13,798 nt of DNA from an uncultured Oscillospiraceae bacterium (GCA_910585155.1 CAJUEC010000051.1:1-13798), one strand, 5' to 3'. Numbered from the stretch's first letter, positions 1 through 8,962 are shown. Numbers and translations are program-made. The notes: a model not told the origin generated them from the sequence alone.

Positions 1-907
1 CCCGGCGGCCGTTGTCGATGAGGGCGTCCACCGCCTCCTGGAGCATCCGCTTCTCATTGCGCACGATGATGTCGGGGGCGTTGAGCTGGATCAGGCGCTT
101 CAGGCGGTTGTTGCGGTTGATCACCCGGCGGTACAGGTCGTTCAGGTCGGAGGTGGCGAAGCGGCCGCCGTCCAGCTGCACCATGGGGCGCAGCTCCGGG
201 GGAATGACGGGCAGCACGTCAATGATCATCCACTCCGGCTTGTTGCCGGACATGCGGAAGGCGTCCACCACCTCCAGGCGCTTCACCAGCTTGGCCTTCT
301 TCTGGCCGCTGGCGTCCTTCATCTGGGCGCGCAGGGAGGCGGACAGCTCATCCAGGTTCAGGCCGGACAGCAGCTTTTTCACCGCCTCGGCCCCCATACC
401 CGCCTCAAAGTCATCCTCGTAGTACTCCCGCAGCTTCTTGTACTCCGCGTCGGTGAGGATCTGGTTGCGGGTCAGGTGGGTGTAGTCGGGGCCGGGATCG
501 GTGACGATATAGGCGGCGAAGTACAGCACCTTCTCCAGAATCCGGGGGCTGATGTCCAGCAGCAGGCCCATCCGGGAGGGGATGCCCTTGAAGTACCAGA
601 TGTGGGACACGGGGGCGGCCAGCTCAATGTGGCCCATGCGCTCCCGGCGCACCTTGGCCCGGGTGACCTCCACGCCGCAGCGGTCGCACACCTTGCCCTT
701 GAAGCGGATCTTCTTATACTTGCCGCAGTGGCACTCCCAGTCCTTGGTGGGGCCAAAGATGCGCTCACAGAACAGGCCGTCCCGCTCGGGCTTGAGGGTG
801 CGGTAGTTGATGGTCTCCGGCTTTTTCACCTCGCCGAAGGACCAGGCGCGGATCTGCTCCGGGGAGGCGATGCCGATGCGGATGGCGTTGAATTCAGCGT
901 AGCTCAT
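1..907 (-). CDS. rpoC: DNA-directed RNA polymerase subunit beta' (N-terminal part, runs off the left edge)
   Basis: Beta' subunit of RNA polymerase, the cytoplasmic enzyme that makes all RNA; it carries the catalytic magnesium site, which lies beyond this window. The first 302 codons are present, starting MSYAEFNAIRIG. The amino-terminal zinc-binding motif is intact: Cys59 and Cys61 in ECHCGKYKK, Cys74 and Cys77 in VCDRCG. Conserved stretches such as PELRPMVQLDGGRFATSDLN and the final IDNGRR match the family. The ATG at 905-907 is preceded on the minus strand by GGGAGG (915-920), seven bases upstream, a strong ribosome-binding site. The gene lies 16 bp after rpoB and is clearly co-transcribed with it. 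Nothing in the visible part looks broken. Identification is secure. Confidence 0.97.
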   Translation of the reverse strand, partial: MSYAEFNAIRIGIASPEQIRAWSFGEVKKPETINYRTLKPERDGLFCERIFGPTKDWECHCGKYKKIRFKGKVCDRCGVEVTRAKVRRERMGHIELAAPVSHIWYFKGIPSRMGLLLDISPRILEKVLYFAAYIVTDPGPDYTHLTRNQILTDAEYKKLREYYEDDFEAGMGAEAVKKLLSGLNLDELSASLRAQMKDASGQKKAKLVKRLEVVDAFRMSGNKPEWMIIDVLPVIPPELRPMVQLDGGRFATSDLNDLYRRVINRNNRLKRLIQLNAPDIIVRNEKRMLQEAVDALIDNGRR

Positions 908-923
908 AATTCACCCTCCCTTC

Positions 924-4676
<3,753 letters not shown>

Positions 4677-4850
4677 GTGCTGTTCACGCTCCACTTCGTC
4701 AAAATTTCCGGGCCTCGGGGCGCCGCTCTGTGCGATACGCCCGGGGCAGTTGTAAGGTTTTGAAAATTCCCTCTTGCATTCTTTGTGCAAATCTGCTATA
4801 ATTCTTGTAGCTGGTGGGGAAGGTATTTTCCCGCCTGTTGCACATATAAG
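4677..4850 (-). other. rpoB 5' leader with a GC-rich hairpin
   Basis: Untranslated leader between the predicted rpoB start point and the rpoB ATG. Its GC-rich part near 4706-4742 can fold as CCGGGC pairing with GCCCGG, or alternatively GGGCG with CGCCC. No T-run follows, so it is not a standard terminator. I see no known riboswitch or ribosomal-protein leader. Any regulatory role is inference. Confidence 0.35.
4774..4802 (+). promoter_or_regulatory. Sigma-A-type promoter for the small membrane protein pair
   Basis: TTGCAT (4774-4779), a 17-base spacer, then a perfect TATAAT (4797-4802) preceded by TGC, an extended -10. The start point would be near 4809, reading rightward into the gene at 4947. 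It faces the rpoB promoter, and the two transcripts would overlap by about 40 bases at their 5' ends. Confidence 0.65.
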
Positions 4851-4856
4851 CAATTT

Positions 4857-4885
4857 ATAGTACCACATCCGCCGTCCCGCGTCAA
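4857..4885 (-). promoter_or_regulatory. Sigma-A-type promoter of rpoBC
   Basis: Read on the minus strand: -35 TTGACG (4880-4885), a 17-base spacer, -10 TACTAT (4857-4862). Five of six bases match the consensus in each box. Transcription should begin near 4850, giving a leader of roughly 175 bases before the rpoB ATG. It shows that rpoBC has its own promoter here. Confidence 0.75.
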
Positions 4886-4933
4886 GAGAAATTTTGACAG
4901 CAGGGCGTTTTTTACTGATTTTCTTTTTGCAGC

Positions 4934-4938
4934 GGAGG
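4934..4938 (+). promoter_or_regulatory. Ribosome-binding site that fixes a TTG start
   Basis: GGAGG eight bases before TTG 4947-4949. It selects this TTG over the upstream ATG at 4785, which has no ribosome-binding site and lies within the promoter. Confidence 0.7.
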
Positions 4939-4946
4939 TAGAACGC

Positions 4947-5225
4947 TTGGAAAAATACGAAATTTTTAAATACAGCTTCGGTTTAGCTATGGTCGTGGCG
5001 GTGGGCGTGGCGCTCAAGGTCCCCGCGTTTCGGACCGTTCTCCCCTTCGCCTTATTGCCCGCCACGGCGTGCGCGGGGGCCGCCGCCTATTTCCATCACA
5101 AGCTGCCCGAAGGTAAAAAGTGCTCGCTTTTCAGCCGGCGCCACCCAGCGCCGTTCTTCATTGCCCTGCTGCTTGGAAATGTCACTCTGCTCCTGCTGCC
5201 CCTCATAGCGCTGTGGCGGCGGTGA
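4947..5225 (+). CDS. Small membrane protein of unknown function
   Basis: A 92-residue protein read from a TTG start, MEKYEIFKYSFGLAM. I do not recognise the family. It appears to have three hydrophobic segments: about residues 8-22, 28-46 and 68-88 (the last rich in Leu, ending LPLIALWRR). Between the second and third is a basic loop, FHHKLPEGKKC then SRRHP, so it is very likely an integral membrane protein. The FHHK motif, at the end of a Gly/Ala-rich segment, is also found at the matching place in the DUF1294 protein encoded 30 bp downstream, which suggests related or cooperating proteins. The two probably share the promoter at 4774-4802 and the terminator at 5547-5590. Function is unknown. 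Confidence 0.7.
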   Translation: MEKYEIFKYSFGLAMVVAVGVALKVPAFRTVLPFALLPATACAGAAAYFHHKLPEGKKCSLFSRRHPAPFFIALLLGNVTLLLLPLIALWRR

Positions 5226-5255
5226 GCTTACATTATAAATAGAGAGGGACCGCCT

Positions 5256-5534
5256 ATGAGAGAGACCGTCTATCTGCTGCTGATCTGGCTGGGTGTGCTC
5301 AGCGCCCTGGCCCTTGTCCTCTTCGGCTGGGACAAGCTGATGGCGAAAAAGCACCGCCGCCGCATCCCCGAGGCGGCCCTGCTGGGCTGCGCCCTGGCGG
5401 GGGGCTCCGCCGGGGCCGCCCTGGGCATGGCCGTCTTCCACCACAAGACCCGCAAGCCCCCCTTCCCCGTCCTGGTCCCCCTGGCCCTGCTGGCCCACGC
5501 CGCCCTGCTGGCCTGGGCGGCCCTGGGGCGCTGA
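5256..5534 (+). CDS. DUF1294 family small membrane protein
   Basis: A 92-residue integral membrane protein whose pattern matches DUF1294. It has an amino-terminal hydrophobic helix, then FGWDKLMAKKHRRRIPE, a Gly-rich helix with GGSAGAALGM, the signature FHHKTRKPPF, and a last helix rich in Leu and Ala. The family is widespread in bacteria and has no established function; some members are fused to cold-shock domains, but not here. The ATG is preceded by GAGAGGGA (5242-5249), six bases upstream. It lies 30 bp after the preceding small membrane gene and just before a strong terminator, so it is probably the last gene of a two-gene unit. Length is complete for the family. The family assignment is fairly firm; the role is not known. 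Confidence 0.85.
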   Translation: MRETVYLLLIWLGVLSALALVLFGWDKLMAKKHRRRIPEAALLGCALAGGSAGAALGMAVFHHKTRKPPFPVLVPLALLAHAALLAWAALGR

Positions 5535-5546
5535 GCGAACAGGAGA

Positions 5547-5590
5547 AACCTGCCCCTTCTGCCGCTTTTCGGCGGTCTGGGCAGGTTTTT
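5547..5590 (+). terminator. Rho-independent terminator
   Basis: Perfect stem AACCTGCCC (5547-5555) with GGGCAGGTT (5579-5587); an inner GCCG/CGGC pair lies inside the loop. The run of T at 5586-5590 follows. It ends the DUF1294 unit. Confidence 0.85.
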
Positions 5591-5621
5591 GAATTTCCAG
5601 AAAATTTTATCCATAATCCTG

Positions 5622-5650
5622 TTGACAACAGGCGGTTCCGGGGTTACAAT
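5622..5650 (+). promoter_or_regulatory. Near-consensus sigma-A promoter
   Basis: Perfect TTGACA (5622-5627), a 17-base spacer, TACAAT (5645-5650). Transcription should start near 5657, inside the GTTAC repeat cluster. It drives the small unknown gene at 5704 and the NlpC/P60 gene after it. Confidence 0.85.
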
Positions 5651-5684
5651 AGCAATGGTTACAATTCAGTAACAAAAGTTACAA
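5643..5684 (+). promoter_or_regulatory. GTTAC repeat cluster, candidate operator
   Basis: GTTACAA occurs three times (5643-5649, 5658-5664, 5678-5684). GTAAC at 5669-5673 forms inverted repeats with both neighbours: GTTAC-6-GTAAC on the left and GTAAC-4-GTTAC on the right. The cluster overlaps the -10 box and the expected start site, a usual place for a repressor. An 11-base piece, TCAGTAACAAA (5666-5676), recurs at the ireB promoter (7176-7186). Regulatory function is inference. Confidence 0.4.
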
Positions 5685-5703
5685 AATTATGAGGAGGCAC
5701 CTA

Positions 5704-5994
5704 ATGGCTGAAAAATCCGGCGTCCTGACCTATAAGGGCCACCCCCTTCGCCGCAAGGACAATCTGATCTACTATGGCTCCATGGCCGACAAATACATCG
5801 TCATGATCCAGGTGATGAGCACCGACAAGGCCGGCTCCCTGGAGCTGGCCAACAAGGTCCATCTCCAGCTTCAGCTCACCGACCCCGACCTGAAAAGCCG
5901 GGACCGAGTGGTGAAGAAGAGCGACCTGCCCGACCTGTTCTCCGCCGTGGACATGGGCTCCATCTGGCTGATGCGGGCCCTGGCCGGCAAGTAA
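5704..5994 (+). CDS. Conserved-looking small protein of unknown function
   Basis: A 96-residue soluble-looking protein starting MAEKSGVLTYKGHPLRRKDN. I cannot name the family with confidence. There is no signal peptide, membrane segment or Cys. The amino-terminal half (YKGHPLRRKDNLIYYGSM) reads like short beta strands. The middle, DKYIVMIQVMSTDKAGSLEL, and the end, LFSAVDMGSIWLMRALAGK, look like strand and helix; the Trp-containing end is probably an amphipathic helix. The ATG has AGGAGG (5692-5697) six bases upstream and is preferred to ATG 5689, which lies on the upstream side of that site. It is the first gene after a near-consensus promoter and 41 bp before the secreted NlpC/P60 hydrolase, with no terminator between, so the two are probably co-transcribed. 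It should be well expressed. Function unknown. Confidence 0.85.
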   Translation: MAEKSGVLTYKGHPLRRKDNLIYYGSMADKYIVMIQVMSTDKAGSLELANKVHLQLQLTDPDLKSRDRVVKKSDLPDLFSAVDMGSIWLMRALAGK

Positions 5995-6035
5995 CACCCC
6001 TTTTACCAAAGAAAAAATTGTGGAGGTAGATTCCC

Positions 6036-6962
6036 ATGAATTTCACATCTAAGGCGGTGCGGACCCTCACCGCCGCCGGTCTCGCCCTGGTCATGTGCAC
6101 CGGCGTGGCGTTTGCCTCCATCGGCACCGCCACCGTCACCGGCGACTCCCTGCGCCTGCGGGGCGCGGCGGGCACCGACGCCGCCATTCTGGACACCGCC
6201 GCCAAGGGCGCCCAGGTGGACGTGCTGGAAAACGCCGGCGACGGCTGGTATAAGGTGGCCTACAACGGTACCGAGGGCTACATGGCCGGCCAGTGGCTTC
6301 AGATCACCCTCGCCGACGGCACCACCCTGGCCGACGAGACCGTTCCCCTGGCGGAGGAGCCCGCCAGCCAGCAGCTCCGGGGTCTCATCACCGCCGATGT
6401 GCTCAACATCCGCTCCGCCCCCGACGCCTCCTCCGACAAGGCGGGCTCCATCCGGGGCGGCATGGTAGTGGACATCCTGGCCGACACCGGCTCCGGCTGG
6501 TACCAGGTCTCCTCCGGTTACATATCCGCCGAGTACGTCACTTTGGTGGACGCCGACTACCAGGCCGGCAGCGCCCTGGGCGCCTCCGCCGCCGCCATGG
6601 CCGCCCAGCTGCTGGGCTGCCGCTACGTCTCCGGCGGCGCGGGCCCCAGCTCCTTCGACTGCTCCGGCCTGATGTACTACATATACAAGCAGCTGGGCCA
6701 CCCCATCGCCCGGGGCTCCTCCAGCCAGTACTATAAGAGCGGCTACTTCGTCCCCTTCAACGAGATGCAGCCCGGCGACCTGATCTTCTTCTTCGACCGC
6801 CGGTTTGACAGCTCCGGCGGCACCCTCCCCACCACCCATGTGGGCATGTATGTGGGCGGCGACCAGTTCATCCACGCCTCCACCACCTCCTACCGGGTGC
6901 AGTACGACAGCATCTACGGCTATTACAACCCCTACATCGTGGCGGCCAAGCGCATCGGCTGA
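6036..6962 (+). CDS. Secreted peptidoglycan endopeptidase, two SH3 domains plus NlpC/P60
   Basis: A 308-residue exported enzyme predicted to cut peptide cross-links or stems in peptidoglycan. Residues 1-27 form a signal peptide ending VAFA. Two bacterial SH3 (SH3b) domains follow at about 32-90 (DSLRLRGAAG, GWYKVAYNG) and 115-170 (DVLNIRSAPD, GWYQVSSGYI), likely binding the wall. The NlpC/P60 domain spans about 183-308, with catalytic Cys209 in SSFDCSGL, His268 in THVGMYVGG and a third polar residue, probably His280 in QFIHAS. It ends YIVAAKRIG, typical of the family. The start is supported by GGAGGT (6022-6027), eight bases upstream. No membrane anchor or LPXTG motif is seen, so SH3 binding is the likely means of retention. 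It follows the unknown 96-residue gene and precedes a strong terminator. The substrate bond cannot be told from sequence. Confidence 0.92.
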   Translation: MNFTSKAVRTLTAAGLALVMCTGVAFASIGTATVTGDSLRLRGAAGTDAAILDTAAKGAQVDVLENAGDGWYKVAYNGTEGYMAGQWLQITLADGTTLADETVPLAEEPASQQLRGLITADVLNIRSAPDASSDKAGSIRGGMVVDILADTGSGWYQVSSGYISAEYVTLVDADYQAGSALGASAAAMAAQLLGCRYVSGGAGPSSFDCSGLMYYIYKQLGHPIARGSSSQYYKSGYFVPFNEMQPGDLIFFFDRRFDSSGGTLPTTHVGMYVGGDQFIHASTTSYRVQYDSIYGYYNPYIVAAKRIG

Positions 6963-6984
6963 ACCAATTTTTGGATATTTTGTG

Positions 6985-7013
6985 CCGCCCGGCCCCAGGC
7001 CGGGCGGTTCTTT
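6985..7013 (+). terminator. Rho-independent terminator after the NlpC/P60 gene
   Basis: Ten-base-pair GC stem CCGCCCGGCC (6985-6994) with GGCCGGGCGG (6998-7007), three-base loop, then TTCTTTCTT. The T-run is interrupted but the stem is very stable. Confidence 0.8.
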
Positions 7014-7019
7014 CTTAGA

Positions 7020-7085
7020 GCCTGTTTAAAATCTGGCGGAATGCCAGACAGGCGCGGATTTTTTGCCTTGTCGGCGGCAATTTTT
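7020..7085 (+). repeat. Hairpin-rich spacer, candidate dispersed intergenic element
   Basis: Begins GAGCCTGTTTAAAATCTGGC. GCCTGT (7020-7025) pairs with ACAGGC (7048-7053), and inside it TCTGGC (7032-7037) pairs with GCCAGA (7043-7048), leaving a TTAAAA bulge. A second hairpin, TTGCC (7063-7067) with GGCAA (7076-7080), is followed by five T and could act as a second terminator. No coding potential is seen. That it is a dispersed repeat is a guess from its compact structured form. Confidence 0.35.
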
Positions 7086-7145
7086 CCTCGCAAGTCTGCG
7101 CACTGGGGTCTATTTGTACAGCTTCTTAATTTTTAGATTTTCCTC

Positions 7146-7174
7146 TTTACAAGCGGCCCCGTCTGGGATAAAAT
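7146..7174 (+). promoter_or_regulatory. Sigma-A-type promoter of ireB
   Basis: TTTACA (7146-7151), a 17-base spacer, TAAAAT (7169-7174); five of six bases match in each box. The start would be near 7181, inside the TCAGTAACAAA motif (7176-7186) that is shared with the promoter region at 5666-5676. Confidence 0.65.
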
Positions 7175-7190
7175 ATCAGTAACAAAGAAA

Positions 7191-7197
7191 AGGGGGG
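7191..7197 (+). promoter_or_regulatory. Ribosome-binding site that decides the ireB start
   Basis: AGGGGGG ends eight bases before TTG 7206, favouring that codon over the GTG at 7197-7199, whose first base belongs to this site. Confidence 0.5.
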
Positions 7198-7205
7198 TGC
7201 GCCCG

Positions 7206-7460
7206 TTGCACGACATGGACTACACGCGCAAATTCAGCGTCAACCTGGATAAGGATCAGGAGATCAAGGCGATTCTGTCCTCGGTCTATACCTCACTGCG
7301 GGAGAAGGGCTACAACCCCATCAACCAGATCGTGGGCTATATCCTCAGCGAGGACCCCACCTATATCACCAATCACAACAACGCCCGCACGCTGATCCGC
7401 CAGCTGGACCGGGATGAGCTGCTCCAGGTGCTGTTGAAGAGTTATCTCAACGAAAAGTGA
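7206..7460 (+). CDS. ireB: IreB-family regulatory phosphoprotein (UPF0297, YrzL-like)
   Basis: An 84-residue cytoplasmic protein of the IreB/YrzL family. In Enterococcus faecalis, IreB is a small dimer phosphorylated on Thr by the PASTA kinase IreK and tunes cephalosporin resistance and cell-wall stress responses. The hallmark EKGYNPINQIVGYILSEDP is present, followed by RTLIRQLDRDELLQVLLKSYL. An amino-terminal Thr in MDYTRKFSVN is the likely phosphosite. Start: the G-rich site AGGGGGG (7191-7197) lies eight bases before TTG 7206. GTG 7197 overlaps that site, and ATG 7215 is too far away. TTG is therefore preferred, though the start is uncertain by three codons either way. In many Firmicutes ireB sits with ruvX and a DUF1292 gene; neither is here. 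A hairpin follows six bases after the stop. Confidence 0.93.
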   Translation: MHDMDYTRKFSVNLDKDQEIKAILSSVYTSLREKGYNPINQIVGYILSEDPTYITNHNNARTLIRQLDRDELLQVLLKSYLNEK

Positions 7461-7465
7461 GAACA

Positions 7466-7492
7466 GGGCGCCTGCGGAAGCAGGCGCCCTTT
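7466..7492 (+). terminator. Hairpin after ireB, weak terminator or attenuator
   Basis: Perfect ten-base-pair stem GGGCGCCTGC (7466-7475) and GCAGGCGCCC (7480-7489) closed by a GGAA tetraloop of the stable GNRA class, followed by only three T. No promoter is visible between it and the lipoprotein gene at 7517. Partial read-through from ireB may therefore supply that gene. Confidence 0.65.
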
Positions 7493-7516
7493 CCGTTCAA
7501 ACGAGGTGTTTTTACA

Positions 7517-8905
7517 ATGAAGCGATTGCTCGCCCTTTTGCTGTCCGCCGCCCTGCTGCTCTCCCTGCTCCCCGCCTGCCGCGCCCCGGTGGAGGCGCCC
7601 TCCGCCGCCCCGGAGCTGCCCGTGGGCCAGCTGCTGGACGCCGCCCTGGCCGCCTGCGGCCAGGAGCCGGCACAGCTGGAGCGGGTGGGGGAGAACGACC
7701 CGGAGTACTTAACCGCCTATGTGGAGGCGGCCTACGGCCTCACCTCGGACCAGTGGACGGACTGCGCCGTGGTCCGGGAGGGCGGGGCCTCCGCCTTCGA
7801 GCTGGCCGTGCTGCGGCTGTCGGAGGACGCCGACCGGCGGAAGGTGCTGGAGGCGCTCAACCGCTATCTGGAGGCCCGCCAGGGGGATTTCACCGGCTAC
7901 GCCCCGGACCAGGCCCAGCTGGCCGCCAACGGCCGGGCCGTGCCCCTGGGCCCCTATCTGGCCCTGCTCCTCTGCGCCGACCCCCAGGGGGCGGAGGACG
8001 CCCTGCTGGCCGCCTACGACGGCGCGGTGCGGCCCAGCGCCGACCCCCTCCCCTCTCTGGAGCCCCTCCTCGTCTCGGCGGAGCCCTCCGTGGAGCCCTC
8101 CGCCGAGCCCTCTCCTGAGCCCTCCGTGGAGCCCTCTGCCGAGTCCTCTCCTGAGCCCTCCGCTGAGCCCTCCGCCGAACCCTCTCCTGAGCCCTCCGTG
8201 GAGCCGTCTGCCGAGCCCTCCGTGGAACCCTCTGTGAAGCCCACGCCCCAGCCCACGCCGGCCCCTACCGCCACTCCAGAGCCGACGCAGGCCCCCGACT
8301 TCTCGGACCGGGTGCCCTTCACCTCCCCCGGGGAGGATGACATGTCCCTCTACGACACCAGCGCCATCCGCGCCGCCTGGGCGGCGGACGACCCCTCCGC
8401 CCTGTCCGACTACGACCGGGCCATCTACGACAGCGCCCGGGAGGTGCTCAGCAGCCTTTTGACCCCGGGCATGACCAGCCTGGAGAAGGAGATGGCGGTT
8501 TACGGCTGGCTGGTCCAGTCGGTGACCTACGACTGGACCCACAAGGACGTGATGATCATCACGCCCCGAGAGTCCTACACCCCCTACGGCGGCCTGGTGA
8601 GCCACACGGCGGTGTGCCTGGGCTTCGCCACCAGCTTCCAGCTGCTGATGGACCTGTCCGGGGTGGAGTGCATCACCGTGGTGGGCGCGGCCTGCGACAG
8701 CACCGGCGACCACGCCTGGAACATGGTGCGGCTCAACGGCAATTGGTACTGCGTGGACGTCACCTGGGACGAGGGCCTCAACTCCGCCGACCCCAGCCGC
8801 TGGCGCTACTTCAACGTCACCAGTGAGTACATGGCCAAGACCGACCACCAGTGGGACTACGTCAACACCCCCGAGGCCACCGCCGCCGACCGGGGCCAGG
8901 GCTGA
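7517..8905 (+). CDS. Surface lipoprotein: DUF4358-like domain, EPSx repeat linker, transglutaminase-like domain
   Basis: A 462-residue exported lipoprotein. Residues 1-20 are a signal peptide and Cys21 in SLLPAC is the lipid-modified Cys. A domain at about 34-175 resembles DUF4358, common in Clostridia lipoproteins; it contains YGLTSDQWTDCAVVREGG and YAPDQAQLAANGRAVPLGPY. Residues 189-240 are 13 tandem EPSx units, followed by a PTPQPTPAPT stretch, a flexible wall-spanning linker. The carboxy-terminal transglutaminase-like domain (about 310-455) has a full triad: Cys367 in TAVCLGFA, His399 in GDHAWNMV and Asp414 in CVDVTWDEG. Such domains are usually proteases, peptide-processing enzymes or cross-linkers; the substrate is unknown. 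ATG 7517 has GAGGTG (7503-7508) eight bases upstream; the 20-codon upstream extension runs through the hairpin and is rejected. It follows ireB by 56 bp. Confidence 0.85.
   Translation: MKRLLALLLSAALLLSLLPACRAPVEAPSAAPELPVGQLLDAALAACGQEPAQLERVGENDPEYLTAYVEAAYGLTSDQWTDCAVVREGGASAFELAVLRLSEDADRRKVLEALNRYLEARQGDFTGYAPDQAQLAANGRAVPLGPYLALLLCADPQGAEDALLAAYDGAVRPSADPLPSLEPLLVSAEPSVEPSAEPSPEPSVEPSAESSPEPSAEPSAEPSPEPSVEPSAEPSVEPSVKPTPQPTPAPTATPEPTQAPDFSDRVPFTSPGEDDMSLYDTSAIRAAWAADDPSALSDYDRAIYDSAREVLSSLLTPGMTSLEKEMAVYGWLVQSVTYDWTHKDVMIITPRESYTPYGGLVSHTAVCLGFATSFQLLMDLSGVECITVVGAACDSTGDHAWNMVRLNGNWYCVDVTWDEGLNSADPSRWRYFNVTSEYMAKTDHQWDYVNTPEATAADRGQG
8081..8236 (+). repeat. 12-bp minisatellite encoding 13 EPSx units
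   Basis: Thirteen in-frame copies of a 12-base unit (GAGCCCTCCGTG and variants). x is Val, Ala or Pro, with one ESS variant. Near-identical blocks of 24 to 48 bases recur (EPSP-EPSV-EPSA), which suggests growth by slippage or unequal crossing. Unit gain or loss would keep the reading frame. Confidence 0.95.
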
Positions 8906-8932
8906 CCCCCTCCCCCCGCATACAAGGCCACA

Positions 8933-8962
8933 CCGGCGCCCCGCCTTCCGGCGGGGCGCCGG
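8933..8962 (+). terminator. Strong hairpin after the lipoprotein gene
   Basis: Thirteen-base-pair perfect stem, CCGGCGCCCCGCC (8933-8945) with GGCGGGGCGCCGG (8950-8962), TTCC loop. No T-run follows, so termination would not be of the standard kind; it may protect the mRNA 3' end instead. Confidence 0.55.

Noticed and set aside
4677..4868. A 64-residue amino-terminal extension of RpoB
   Set aside because: Its ATG lies upstream of the predicted -10 box of the rpoB promoter and the added residues do not resemble RpoB; MARAVKDVWYGK fits the family start.
4894..4922. TTGACA at 4894-4899 as a rightward promoter
   Set aside because: No acceptable -10 box lies 16-18 bases downstream; the TTGCAT/TATAAT pair at 4774-4802 is better.
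4785..4946. Longer form of the first small membrane protein, beginning at ATG 4785
   Set aside because: The extra codons cross the promoter and have no ribosome-binding site; TTG 4947 has GGAGG eight bases upstream.
5234..5239. TATAAA at 5234-5239 as an internal promoter for the DUF1294 gene
   Set aside because: No recognisable -35 box at the proper distance; the 30-bp gap is better read as within one operon.
6003..6875. 290-codon open frame antisense to the NlpC/P60 gene
   Set aside because: Gly/Ala/Val-rich with no domain and no ribosome-binding site; shadow of a GC-rich gene.
8014..8343. Ser-Glu-Gly repeat protein or CRISPR-like array on the minus strand over the EPSx region
   Set aside because: The 12-bp units have no spacers and lie in frame within the lipoprotein gene; the minus frame is only the reverse of that repeat.
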